Source: Cytophagales bacterium
GTDB lineage: Bacteria; Bacteroidota; Bacteroidia; Cytophagales; Cyclobacteriaceae
DNA length: 64,000 nucleotides
Reading direction: 5' to 3'
Assembly (NCBI GenBank): GCA_017303795.1
Contig: JAFLBR010000011.1
Span: 1-64,000, forward strand
The number at the start of each line of letters is the position of its first letter. Positions within the stretch are counted from its first letter, which is position 1. The notes beneath the pieces are model-generated. The model was not told the origin of the DNA, made no database searches, and saw only the letters and a list, made by a program, of their open reading frames with translations. The position numbers and the translations under genes were made by a program. Positions 9,368-17,831 of the stretch are shown here, in pieces.

Positions 9368-10690
9368 TTAAGCCTTTGGTAACTGAACGATAAAGGAGCT
9401 TCCTTTTCCAGATGTTGAGTTCACGGTAATGGTACCACCAAGTTTTTGTACAGTTTCGCGCACAATATATAAACCAAGCCCTGAGCCTTCGCCACGCGTA
9501 GTAGCGCGATAAAACATTTCGAATATGCGCACCTGATGTTCCGGGCTAATACCTGCACCATTATCTTCAACCGTAAGTTCAAATTGCTCTTTGTGAATAG
9601 CTGCTTTTATTTTTATATAAGGATCGCTTTTCTGCGAATCGTAATACTTAATGGCGTTGCCAATAAGGTTATTAAGTACCACAGCAAACCGGGGTTCATC
9701 TGTATAAAGAATTAAGTCTGGGTCAACTTGAATGGAGATGTTGATTCTTTCGCGTTCAGATAAAAACCCAAGGCTACTAAGCGATGCTTGAATACAATCT
9801 AAAACCCTCAATGGCTTTTTGTCAACTTCGGTGCGCACATTACGCGAGTAGTCTGTAATCTCTTTTAAAAAACCCTCCATTACGCCAATCCGTTCGCGCA
9901 TCATTTTAAGGCACATGGCAGTTTCCTGTGGAGTCTGGGTTTTTTCGGCAATGGTAATCAATCCTAATAGAGAAGATAAGGGCGCGCGCATATCATGACT
10001 GGCGCTATATACAAAGCGATCTAACTCTTCGTTTGTTTTGGTTACCTCTTTGTGCTGAGAAATCAGTTTACTTTCTACGGTATGGTTGGCTCTGATTAAC
10101 GATACTAATACATACGAACCAAATAACAGACTAACCACCAGGTTGATTAAAAAAATGGCTCGTTCAACCTGTGGCGTAATATTTTTTGGTACGGGAGCTA
10201 TCATAGTCGGCACCAGATAGGCAAACACAGCAAGGAACAATGTTAGCAGAACAAGAATAACAATCAGCCATTGGTAGCGGTAGCCCAGTAATACAATCGA
10301 TAGTGTGTTGGTAATAAAGAAAAAGAAGAACATACCATCTTGTGGGCGCCCTACAGAACTAAACAGATATACAAACGCATTGCATAAAGTAAAAATGAGG
10401 AGTGTGGATGCCAGATGTTTACCGGTTCGGTTCAGATAAAAAGACAAGCCGCTGCCACCTATCAATAAAATATGCCAGGGAATAAAGTTAAACTCCCCTT
10501 GTATCATCACGATAAGAGCATAAGTAATTCCTACCGCCATAGCCACAAGTGCAAACTGGCCACGCAGCATCGTCATTTTGGAATCAGAAAACTCATTGAC
10601 ATCCTGCTGGTTGCCAAAAATTAACTTTTGAAAAAAATATGAGATCGTATTTCTTTTTTCAGGCGGGTAGGAAGTACGGGTGCTGGCCAT
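9368..10690 (-). CDS. Membrane histidine kinase (no PAS)
   Basis: A 440-aa sensor kinase of the paralogous set. After a polar N-terminus of about 40 residues, about six membrane helices cover residues 45-200. A short linker leads directly into HisKA with His232 in FVYSASHDMRAP and a C-terminal HATPase_c domain (NNLIGNAIKYY, DNGAGI, GSGLGLYIV). There is no PAS or other separate sensory domain, so the membrane part is the presumed sensor. No response regulator gene is adjacent. It differs from the PAS-bearing paralogue at 6465 mainly by the missing insertion. Its start is ATG 10690. Confidence 0.92.
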   Translation of the reverse strand: MASTRTSYPPEKRNTISYFFQKLIFGNQQDVNEFSDSKMTMLRGQFALVAMAVGITYALIVMIQGEFNFIPWHILLIGGSGLSFYLNRTGKHLASTLLIFTLCNAFVYLFSSVGRPQDGMFFFFFITNTLSIVLLGYRYQWLIVILVLLTLFLAVFAYLVPTMIAPVPKNITPQVERAIFLINLVVSLLFGSYVLVSLIRANHTVESKLISQHKEVTKTNEELDRFVYSASHDMRAPLSSLLGLITIAEKTQTPQETAMCLKMMRERIGVMEGFLKEITDYSRNVRTEVDKKPLRVLDCIQASLSSLGFLSERERINISIQVDPDLILYTDEPRFAVVLNNLIGNAIKYYDSQKSDPYIKIKAAIHKEQFELTVEDNGAGISPEHQVRIFEMFYRATTRGEGSGLGLYIVRETVQKLGGTITVNSTSGKGSSFIVQLPKA

Positions 10691-10763
10691 TTCGAGTAAA
10701 CTTTTTCAATAATAACCTGCTTTATTGAATTTATCATAGTGTTTTTCATCGTCCCAAAGTTTT

Positions 10764-10771
10764 TACCTTTG
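10764..10771 (+). promoter_or_regulatory. -7 promoter box of the aguB-aguA pair
   Basis: TACCTTTG fits the TAnnTTTG consensus and ends 22 bases before the TTG start of aguB. It lies in the divergent space between the kinase gene and aguB and is the only good candidate there. Confidence 0.55.
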
Positions 10772-10793
10772 CATCTCAAAAAAACAGAGAACA

Positions 10794-11672
10794 TTGAGCA
10801 AGAAAGTTAAGATCGGTACCGTGCAGATGAGCTGCACCAAAGGGCCAAAAGAAAATCTGGCGAAGGCCATTGAAAACGTGCGTGAGGCAGCCGCCAAAGG
10901 CGCCCAAATAGTTTGTTTACAAGAATTGTTCACTTCGCTATACTTCTGCGATGTGGAAGACTATGAAAATTTTAAACTGGCAGAAGCCATTCCCGGCCCA
11001 TCAACCGAGTCACTTTCAACTGTGGCCAAAGAACTGGGCGTAGTAATTATTGCATCTCTGTTTGAAAAACGCACCGAAGGTCTTTACCACAACACAACTG
11101 CTGTGATTGATGCCGATGGTAAATATCTGGGCAAGTATCGCAAAATGCATATTCCGGATGATCCGGCTTATTACGAGAAATTCTATTTCACTCCGGGTGA
11201 TTTAGGGTATAAAGTTTTCAGAACAAAGTTTGCAAACATTGGTATTCTCATTTGTTGGGATCAATGGTATCCGGAAGCATCGCGCATTACTGCGTTGATG
11301 GGGGCTGAAGTTTTATTTTATCCAACGGCTATTGGTTGGGCAACATCGCAAGACGAAGCCACCAACACAGAACAATACGGTGCATGGCAAACTATTCAAC
11401 GCAGTCATGCCGTGGCTAACGGCTTGCATGTAGTGAGTGTGAACCGTGTTGGCTTTGAACAAGATGGTGCGATGAAGTTCTGGGGCGGTTCGTTTATTGC
11501 AAATCCACTGGGTAGCATTTTATATCAGGGCTCGCACGAGAAAGAAGAAGTGAATGTATTGGAGATTGATTTGAAAAAAACCGATAGCGTGCGTACACAC
11601 TGGCCTTTCCTGCGCGACAGACGGATTGATTCATACCAACCGATTACAAAAAGATTTATTGATGAAGATTAA
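10794..11672 (+). CDS. aguB: N-carbamoylputrescine amidase
   Basis: A 292-aa nitrilase-superfamily enzyme that hydrolyses N-carbamoylputrescine to putrescine, CO2 and ammonia. The catalytic triad is visible: Glu in CLQELFTSLYFC, Lys in YRKMHIPDDP, and Cys in ILICWDQWYPEA. The motifs YYEKFYFTPGD and PTAIGW are typical of the plant-like and bacterial AguB group. The start is a TTG, the only in-frame start that preserves the first beta strand (KKVKIGTVQMSC). It is directly followed by agmatine deiminase, whose product is its substrate, which strongly supports the assignment. Confidence 0.95.
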   Translation: MSKKVKIGTVQMSCTKGPKENLAKAIENVREAAAKGAQIVCLQELFTSLYFCDVEDYENFKLAEAIPGPSTESLSTVAKELGVVIIASLFEKRTEGLYHNTTAVIDADGKYLGKYRKMHIPDDPAYYEKFYFTPGDLGYKVFRTKFANIGILICWDQWYPEASRITALMGAEVLFYPTAIGWATSQDEATNTEQYGAWQTIQRSHAVANGLHVVSVNRVGFEQDGAMKFWGGSFIANPLGSILYQGSHEKEEVNVLEIDLKKTDSVRTHWPFLRDRRIDSYQPITKRFIDED

Positions 11673-11680
11673 ATTAGTCA

Positions 11681-11736
11681 CCGGTTTCCGGTTGCCAGTT
11701 ACCGGCATCCGGCAACTGGTAACTGGTAACTGATAC
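11681..11736. repeat. Eight-copy heptamer repeat between aguB and aguA
   Basis: Eight consecutive 7-base units fill almost the whole aguB-aguA spacer: CCGGTTT, CCGGTTG, CCAGTTA, CCGGCAT, CCGGCAA, CTGGTAA, CTGGTAA, CTGATAC. The units drift gradually from CCGG-type to CTGG-type. The tract can fold: CCAGTTACC at 11695-11703 is complementary to GGTAACTGG at 11718-11726. The aguA ATG lies two bases after the last unit, so the tract also occupies the ribosome-binding region. Confidence 0.8.
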
Positions 11737-11738
11737 TT

Positions 11739-12773
11739 ATGACTCCCAAAGAACAAGGATTTTCTTTCCCTGCCGAATTTGCTAAACATACTGCAACGTG
11801 GTTAAGCTGGCCGCACAAAGAAGCATCGTGGCCAGGGAAAATAGAAACAATTTATCCGCGCTATGCAGAGTTTATTAAACGGGTAGCTGAGGGCGAGCGT
11901 GTGAACATCAACGTGGTGAACGATGCGATGATTCATCAGGCAAAGAAACACTTGAACGAAGCCGGGGCAGACTTGAGAAATATTCAGTTCTTTATTCATC
12001 CTACCAACGATGCGTGGTGCCGCGATCATGGGCCAGCATTTTTAATCAATGCAACAACAAAAACAAAAATGATTGTGGATTGGGGCTATAACGCCTGGGG
12101 TGGAAAGTATCCGCCATTCGATCTGGATGATGTGATTCCTACGTTGATTGCCAAACACTATAATATTCCAGTAGTAGAGCCAGGCATTGTAATGGAGGGC
12201 GGCTCGGTTGAGTTTAACGGAAAGGGAACCTTACTCACTACGCGTGCTTGTTTATTAAACGAGAATCGTAATCCGCATCTGAATCAGGCGAAGATTGAAA
12301 AATATTTGATTGACTATTACGGTGTCGATCATATTCTTTGGTTAGGCGATGGCATTATTGGCGATGATACCGATGGCCACATTGATGACCTAACGCGCTT
12401 TGTGAATGAAGACACAGTTGTTACGATTGTGGAGGAAAATAAAAACGATGAGAACTACGAAATCCTGCAGGACAACCTCAAGGAGTTAAAAACACTTCGT
12501 TTGGAGAATGGCAAACAGATGAACATCGTTGAATTGCCTATGCCTTCACCTATCGTTTATGACGACCAACGTTTACCAGCTTCGTATGCTAACTTCTACA
12601 TTGCCAATAAGTATGTTGTTGTACCCACCTTCCGCGATAAAAACGATGATCGCGCAATTGATATTCTGCAATCTTGTTTTAATGATCGCAAAGTAATCGG
12701 TATTGATTCTACCGACATTATCTGGGGATTGGGATCATTCCATTGTTTAAGTCAGCAAGAGCCGGAGGTTTAG
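11739..12773 (+). CDS. aguA: Agmatine deiminase
   Basis: A 344-aa member of the guanidino-group modifying family (pentein fold) that converts agmatine to N-carbamoylputrescine and ammonia. Visible family motifs include TWLSWPHKEASWPG at the N-terminus, WCRDHGPAF, MEGGSVEFNGKGTLLTT, GDDTDGHIDDLTRF (substrate and catalytic Asp/His residues), and the catalytic cysteine in GSFHCLSQQEP close to the C-terminus. With the preceding amidase it makes putrescine from agmatine. An arginine decarboxylase is not in the window. Its start sits immediately after a heptamer repeat tract, so no ordinary ribosome-binding site precedes it. Confidence 0.96.
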   Translation: MTPKEQGFSFPAEFAKHTATWLSWPHKEASWPGKIETIYPRYAEFIKRVAEGERVNINVVNDAMIHQAKKHLNEAGADLRNIQFFIHPTNDAWCRDHGPAFLINATTKTKMIVDWGYNAWGGKYPPFDLDDVIPTLIAKHYNIPVVEPGIVMEGGSVEFNGKGTLLTTRACLLNENRNPHLNQAKIEKYLIDYYGVDHILWLGDGIIGDDTDGHIDDLTRFVNEDTVVTIVEENKNDENYEILQDNLKELKTLRLENGKQMNIVELPMPSPIVYDDQRLPASYANFYIANKYVVVPTFRDKNDDRAIDILQSCFNDRKVIGIDSTDIIWGLGSFHCLSQQEPEV

Positions 12774-12838
12774 TCTCCACCGAAATCGTGTGATTAGATT
12801 TTTGTTAACCAGTTTGTTTTTGCCGATTCTGCTTTCTC

Positions 12839-12846
12839 TATATTCG
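12839..12846 (+). promoter_or_regulatory. Probable -7 box of the RarD-like gene
   Basis: TATATTCG differs from TAnnTTTG at one position. A TTTG at 12819-12822 lies 16 bases upstream, a plausible -33 element. The start codon is only 8 bases beyond the box, so the leader would be very short. Confidence 0.4.
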
Positions 12847-12854
12847 CGGCCGTT

Positions 12855-13754
12855 ATGGATACTCGTAAGCATTATGCGGCAGCGGTTTCGGCTTTTGTGG
12901 TGTGGGGATTTTTCTCGCTGCCGCTCCGCGAATTAAGGGCTTACACTGCGGGCGAAATCCTGTACTTCCGCATTGCGTCATCTGTAATTATTCTGCTCAT
13001 CATTTTGTTTGGATTTCGCAGACATAAATTAAAACAAGATGTGGCTCGGTTAAAATCATTCACGGCAACCCAACGTAACCAGATTATTGGATTGGTTTTA
13101 GCTGGTGGAGTATTGTTGATTGTAAACTGGCTAATTTTTATTTACGTAATTAACGCCATCAATATTAAAACAGCTTCGTTCTCGTATTTCATTTGTCCGG
13201 TACTTACAGCTGTACTCGGAAATTTTATCCTTCAGGAAAAGCTTACGCTACTACAATGGTTAGCCGTGGCATTATGTGTCATCAGTTGTGTTTTGCTGGG
13301 ACTTAATTCGGTTGCTGAACTGGGCTACAGTTTTGCTGTGGCATTGTCGTACGCCCTGTATTTGATTTCGCAACGAAGAAACAATGGCTTTGATCGGCTC
13401 TCGGTTTTATTTGTACAAATGACATTTGCATTACTTGTTTTAACTATTGCATTTCCGCTTTTAGTGAATGAAGTGCCGCATACAGTTCACTTCTATGGAT
13501 TAATTGTAGTTGTTGCTGGAATATTTACAGTGTTGCCATTGTTTCTAAATCTGTATGCGTTAAATGGTATCAACTCCACCACGGTGGGTATTCTGTTGTA
13601 CATTAATCCACTTATGAATTTTGTGATTGCTTTTCTGGTGTTTGGCGAAACCATTTCAACGCTACAAGGCGTTGGGTATAGTATCATATTGGTTGCATTG
13701 GTGCTATTCAACTACCCCAACCTTAAGAAAATGCGAACCCGGTTTGCTTCGTAA
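12855..13754 (+). CDS. EamA/RarD-type drug-metabolite transporter
   Basis: A 299-aa inner-membrane protein with about ten hydrophobic helices in two EamA halves. The N-terminus (ASFVVWG-like AFVVWGFFSLPLRE followed by GEILYFRI) and the segment NWLIFIYVINAINIKTASFSYFICP-type helix match the RarD branch (chloramphenicol-sensitive protein family) of the DMT superfamily. The second half holds LYALNGINSTTVGILLYINPLMNF, also typical. Transported substrate is unknown for this branch. The stop is followed two bases later by the convergent fthC-like gene, so no terminator fits between them. Confidence 0.9.
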   Translation: MDTRKHYAAAVSAFVVWGFFSLPLRELRAYTAGEILYFRIASSVIILLIILFGFRRHKLKQDVARLKSFTATQRNQIIGLVLAGGVLLIVNWLIFIYVINAINIKTASFSYFICPVLTAVLGNFILQEKLTLLQWLAVALCVISCVLLGLNSVAELGYSFAVALSYALYLISQRRNNGFDRLSVLFVQMTFALLVLTIAFPLLVNEVPHTVHFYGLIVVVAGIFTVLPLFLNLYALNGINSTTVGILLYINPLMNFVIAFLVFGETISTLQGVGYSIILVALVLFNYPNLKKMRTRFAS

Positions 13755-13756
13755 GG

Positions 13757-14332
13757 TTAAACAAATTTGATTATCCCGGCAGGTGTAACACACAAGTCAA
13801 GCGGCACATCAAGTTCAGTGGTGTCTTCCAGTTTTTCCCCCGCTTCAAAAAATGACAGGCCGGCTTTTATACAATCGGGGTTACAATCTTTTAAGAATCG
13901 ATCATAAAACCCTTTGCCATAACCCACGCGCTGTCCGGTTTTATCGAAAGCAAGCAGAGGCACTAACACTAAATCAATTTTTTCTGTTTCGGTAGGAATA
14001 CCTTGTTTAGGTTCCTGAATGCCCCATGCCGTTGTAACCAGTTGATGTAACCCTTCAAAATAAAAATTCTCGAGTATGTTAGAACGAGAATCGGTTTTGG
14101 GAATTGAAATACGAATGTGCGGAAACTCTCTTCTTAGCCTGTCGATGATTAACCACGTATCGGGTTCGTGTTTGGATGCAACAGGGAGAAATGTATGAAT
14201 AACCTTAATAAATGAAAGGTCGATGTTGGCGAAGAATTGCTGATAGAGCTGAAAATTAAGTTGCGCATACTCGGCTTCGGAAAGCGCTTGCCGTTTTTGC
14301 AAATAGATTTTTCGCAGCTCAACTTTATTCAT
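13757..14332 (-). CDS. 5-formyltetrahydrofolate cyclo-ligase
   Basis: A 191-aa ATP-dependent enzyme that returns 5-formyl-THF to the active folate pool as 5,10-methenyl-THF. The N-terminus (KVELRKIYLQKRQALS) and the C-terminal signature VGYGKGFYDRFL are diagnostic. The middle LVLVPLLAFDKTGQR is the nucleotide-binding strand-loop of the family. Its start overlaps the 3' end of bshC by 8 bases, so it is translated from the same message. Confidence 0.95.
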   Translation of the reverse strand: MNKVELRKIYLQKRQALSEAEYAQLNFQLYQQFFANIDLSFIKVIHTFLPVASKHEPDTWLIIDRLRREFPHIRISIPKTDSRSNILENFYFEGLHQLVTTAWGIQEPKQGIPTETEKIDLVLVPLLAFDKTGQRVGYGKGFYDRFLKDCNPDCIKAGLSFFEAGEKLEDTTELDVPLDLCVTPAGIIKFV

Positions 14333-15890
14333 AGATCAGCGTGTGAAAACGAAAATCAAACGGATCGAAATGGCTAAGCAGTTGTTTAATAAAGGTTGAA
14401 TCGGCCGGATAAAAATTTAGCAAGTTATCGGTACGTTCCTGCAAATTTCCATTAGGGAACAAGGTATCTTTAACTGCTTCAATCTGTTGTAGTTTTTCAG
14501 TGTGTCTTCGTTTTTCGGCCCGTAGCATTTTTTGTTCGATGCGGTTTAATGCATTGGCCGTGTGTTGTGCCTGGGCGCCTACAAACTGCGAAAGGGTTGT
14601 ATCTATTGAAGTTGCTCTGGCTTGCAAGTTTTCAAATAGCGCACTAACCTGCTTCATTTCTTTGCTGATGGTAAGTTCTTGTGTTGAGTTTTGCAGTACC
14701 CAATGATTGAAGATAAAATTCTTTTGCGCGAAGAACATTTTTAAATCAATGCCCGTCTTTTTCATTTTACGATCGGTAGGTGCATCTACTATCAATGCAA
14801 AGTTGCGCGGCATTAAGATGGGAAAAGGTTGTGCGAAGTGATCAAACACTTTTTTGAGTTCCAGCCAATAAACCAATTCAGCAGGACCACCAATATAGGC
14901 CAGGTTGGGTAAAATCATTTCCTGATAAAGGGGTCGTAGAATTACATTGGGACTAAATTCTTCCGGGTGACTTTCTATTTGTGATTGAAGTTGTTCTGGT
15001 GTAAATACAACTTTTGAATCCAACACGTGAAAATCATCGCCCCGTTTTTCAATGCGGCCACGCAGGGCATCTTTCAAGTAAAAGAAGTTAATATCGCGGA
15101 CATTTACAGGAGCGTGATATCCGGATTTTTCTAACTGTTGGTTGGTTTGATTAACTAAGTTGGCGGGCGTATTATCCAGTATATCGGCCTTCATTACGGG
15201 TACAAGAATCTGTTTTAGTTGTGGATGATCGGCATCCACAACCACCAAGCCTTCATCGGTAAACAGATCGTTAACATAATGCCGCACTGCACCGCTTAAA
15301 GTTTTGTTTTTGGAATAGGCATTTTTAAAAACAGAGATGTCACCGGCAATCTGATCGAACAATTTCTCGATTGATTTAGGATTAAAGCGACCTACTGCAC
15401 CAGTCTGATCAGTTTCCCAAACGTATTTTTTTCCGGCAGCCCGAAAGTATTTTATCTCTTCGTAGTCGTGATCTTCGGAGGCCATCCAATAAACCGGCAC
15501 AAAGTTATACGCAGGATATTGTTGCTTTAGTTGTTTACAGGCATTTATTACCGTTACAATTTTATATACGAAATAAAGCGGCCCTGTAAAAATATTTAAT
15601 TGATGGCCCGTGGTAACGGTGAATGTGTTTTCACTTTTCAGTGATTCAATATGCTGTTGTGTAGCGGTTGAAATGGTAAGTCCGTTGTATTGTTCTTTTA
15701 ATACTGCCGTTAGAATATTTCGACTTGTTTGTGGAAACGATTTGGCTTTGCGTTCAATTTGAGTTTTAAAATTTTCGATGCGTGGAAAGAGCGAGTAGAA
15801 AGGCTTTAATTTTTCTTTTTGATGAATGTAATCGAGAAAAAAAGAAGAGAATGCCTGGGTATCGGCAAGTTCCAGTTTTTGAATGCGCAT
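14325..15890 (-). CDS. bshC: Putative cysteine ligase of bacillithiol synthesis
   Basis: A 521-aa protein of the BshC (YllA) family, the last step of bacillithiol synthesis, which adds cysteine to glucosaminyl-malate. Visible features are the signature VTTGHQLNIFTGPLYFVYKI at about residues 97-115, the adjoining YNFVPVYWMASEDHDYEEI, a central Rossmann-like core (NVILRPLYQEMILPNLAYIG), and a C-terminal coiled coil rich in Lys/Glu/Arg (RATSIDTTLSQF to RRHTEKLQQIE). Length fits the family (about 530). BshA and BshB are not in the window. A dyad symmetry 55-77 bases upstream could influence its expression. Confidence 0.95.
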   Translation of the reverse strand: MRIQKLELADTQAFSSFFLDYIHQKEKLKPFYSLFPRIENFKTQIERKAKSFPQTSRNILTAVLKEQYNGLTISTATQQHIESLKSENTFTVTTGHQLNIFTGPLYFVYKIVTVINACKQLKQQYPAYNFVPVYWMASEDHDYEEIKYFRAAGKKYVWETDQTGAVGRFNPKSIEKLFDQIAGDISVFKNAYSKNKTLSGAVRHYVNDLFTDEGLVVVDADHPQLKQILVPVMKADILDNTPANLVNQTNQQLEKSGYHAPVNVRDINFFYLKDALRGRIEKRGDDFHVLDSKVVFTPEQLQSQIESHPEEFSPNVILRPLYQEMILPNLAYIGGPAELVYWLELKKVFDHFAQPFPILMPRNFALIVDAPTDRKMKKTGIDLKMFFAQKNFIFNHWVLQNSTQELTISKEMKQVSALFENLQARATSIDTTLSQFVGAQAQHTANALNRIEQKMLRAEKRRHTEKLQQIEAVKDTLFPNGNLQERTDNLLNFYPADSTFIKQLLSHFDPFDFRFHTLIYE

Positions 15891-15944
15891 ACTAACAACA
15901 AGTGTGTGAAAACATATCCCGAATAACGTCTAATTTTTAATAAA

Positions 15945-15967
15945 GTTCGTAATTAAAATTTACGAAC
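15945..15967. promoter_or_regulatory. Perfect dyad between rimO and bshC
   Basis: GTTCGTAA at 15945-15952 is repeated in inverse as TTACGAAC at 15960-15967, with a 7-base AT loop. On the minus strand it follows the rimO stop and is succeeded by an AT-rich stretch, so it may end rimO transcription. It could equally be a binding site upstream of bshC. Confidence 0.4.
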
Positions 15968-15988
15968 GGAGCGCTTGTTAAAATCTTG

Positions 15989-17299
15989 TTAAACCGGTTC
16001 TGCCACCAGATCGAACTCGCTTGCAGCGGTAATCTTAGCCGTAACAAAATCGCCTATGCGCAAATAGTTTTTACTGGCATCCAGAATTACTTCGTTATCT
16101 ACTTCAGGCGAATCAAATTCAGTGCGTCCATAAAAATTTCCACCTTCTTTACGATCAATCAAAACTTTATAGATTTTACCAATCTTGGCCTGATTTAACT
16201 CAAGAGAAATACCTTGTTGTAAATCCATCAGGCTATCCACACGTTCTTGTTTGGTTTCATCGGGCACATCATCGGCCATAGAATAGGCATGGGTATTTTC
16301 TTCGTGCGAGTAGGCAAACACACCCAGCCTATCAAATCGCGATGTCTCTACAAACTTCATCATCTCTTCAAACTCAGCTTCGGTTTCGCCAGGGTGGCCT
16401 GCAATTAAAGTAGTGCGAATAGCAATGCCTGGTACCTTTTCGCGAATGGTGTTTAAAAGTGCTTCCGTTTTTTCGCGCGTAGTGCCGCGCTTCATTAGTT
16501 GCAACATGCGCGTGCTGCCATGTTGTAACGGAATGTCTAAATAGTTGCAGATGTTGGGTCGGTTTGCCATTACCTCCAGCACATCTAACGGAAAGCCTGT
16601 AGGAAATGCATAGTGTAACCGAATCCAGTCAATGCCTTCTACATCAGCAAGGCGATTTAATAACTCGGCCAGGTTTCGTTTTTTATATAAATCCAATCCG
16701 TAGTAAGTAGAGTCTTGTGCAATCAGCAACAACTCCTTTGTTCCTTTCTTGGCCAGGTTCTTTGCTTCCAGCACCAGTTCTTCAATAGGTTTGGAAATGT
16801 GTTTGCCACGCATCAGCGGAATAGCACAAAAGGAGCAGGGCCGATCGCAGCCTTCGGAAATTTTCAGATAAGCAAAGTGGCTGGGATTGGTGAGAATACG
16901 TTCGCCTACCAACTCTTGTTTATAGTTGGCATTAAGTTGTTTTAGTAATCGCGAAAGATCGCGCGTACCAAACCACGCGTCCACATCCGGAATTTCTTTT
17001 TGCAAATCGTCTTTGTAGCGCTCTGATAAACATCCGGTAACGTAAACTTTTTCAACAATGCCTTCTTCTTTTGCATCTACATAGCGCAAAATGGTATCAA
17101 CCGATTCCTGTTTGGCGTTATCAATAAAGCCGCAGGTGTTAATCACCACAATATTGGCATCGTCTTTTTCCGATTCGTGCGATGTTTCAATTCCGTTTCC
17201 ACGAAGTTGGGTGAGCAGCACTTCTGAGTCCACCAGGTTTTTGGAGCACCCCAGTGTTACAATATTGACTTTAGTCTTTTTTGAGCCTTTGGTTTTCAC
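15989..17299 (-). CDS. rimO: Ribosomal protein S12 methylthiotransferase
   Basis: A 436-aa radical-SAM enzyme that adds a methylthio group to an aspartate of ribosomal protein S12. The UPF0004 domain is at the N-terminus (VTLGCSKNLVDSEVLL, NTCGFIDNAKQESVD, TGCLSERY give the auxiliary-cluster cysteines). The radical-SAM triad is in CDRPCSFCAIPLMRGKH, and the C-terminus carries a TRAM domain (KIGKIYKVLIDR to LRIGDFVTAKI). The GCSKNLVDSE motif separates RimO from MiaB. The start is GTG at 17299; no in-frame ATG lies near enough to retain the first strand. Confidence 0.96.
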   Translation of the reverse strand: MKTKGSKKTKVNIVTLGCSKNLVDSEVLLTQLRGNGIETSHESEKDDANIVVINTCGFIDNAKQESVDTILRYVDAKEEGIVEKVYVTGCLSERYKDDLQKEIPDVDAWFGTRDLSRLLKQLNANYKQELVGERILTNPSHFAYLKISEGCDRPCSFCAIPLMRGKHISKPIEELVLEAKNLAKKGTKELLLIAQDSTYYGLDLYKKRNLAELLNRLADVEGIDWIRLHYAFPTGFPLDVLEVMANRPNICNYLDIPLQHGSTRMLQLMKRGTTREKTEALLNTIREKVPGIAIRTTLIAGHPGETEAEFEEMMKFVETSRFDRLGVFAYSHEENTHAYSMADDVPDETKQERVDSLMDLQQGISLELNQAKIGKIYKVLIDRKEGGNFYGRTEFDSPEVDNEVILDASKNYLRIGDFVTAKITAASEFDLVAEPV

Positions 17300-17362
17300 A
17301 ACTAGTAATTAGATGGCAAAAATACGAAATGCCGGAGGTAATTGAGTTTCCGGCAAGCACGG

Positions 17363-17370
17363 TATATTTG
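17363..17370 (+). promoter_or_regulatory. -7 promoter box
   Basis: TATATTTG is an exact match to TAnnTTTG and ends 17 bases before the TTG start of the DUF6452-like lipoprotein. It lies in the divergent gap with rimO. Confidence 0.5.
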
Positions 17371-17387
17371 CACCAAACTTAGAGTAT

Positions 17388-17831
17388 TTGAAATTCGTTC
17401 GGCTTTCATTCATTTTGTTGCTGGGATTGTGGGGTTGCCTTACCGAACCCGATTGTTTTGATACCTCGACCAATCGAGTAGCTTTTGGTTTTTATAACGC
17501 TGCCAATAGCCTGGTTGATGTTGAAATTGACTCAATAGCGATTTCGGGTTTGCCCCAATTGCTTATTCCTACTCCCAAAACCTTAAGACAGATTGCGTTA
17601 CCCATAAACCCAGCCGAAACAGACGTAACCATTACCCTTTATTTTGGTAATGTACCCCAAACAGTTTCGTTAAGGTATCAGTTACAAACCGAAGTGGTTT
17701 CGCAAGATTGCGGAGCACTCGCTTATATCGCTGATTTGAACGTTACTGAATCAACATTCGAAAACATTACCATTCTTAACAACAGACTTGCAACCAATGC
17801 CGGCATTAATGTTAAAATTACTCTGGAGTAG
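17388..17831 (+). CDS. Small lipoprotein, DUF6452-like
   Basis: A 147-aa protein starting at TTG (MKFVRLSFILLLGLWGC), with a lipobox cysteine at residue 17 after a clear signal peptide. A further cysteine follows in EPDCFD, and another late in the chain (SQDCGALAY). The predicted fold is all-beta. The arrangement of a short lipoprotein directly followed by an outer-membrane-type protein matches the DUF6452/DUF6048 pair found in many Bacteroidota; this is recalled from family knowledge and not tested here. Function unknown. It overlaps the next gene. Confidence 0.65.
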   Translation: MKFVRLSFILLLGLWGCLTEPDCFDTSTNRVAFGFYNAANSLVDVEIDSIAISGLPQLLIPTPKTLRQIALPINPAETDVTITLYFGNVPQTVSLRYQLQTEVVSQDCGALAYIADLNVTESTFENITILNNRLATNAGINVKITLE

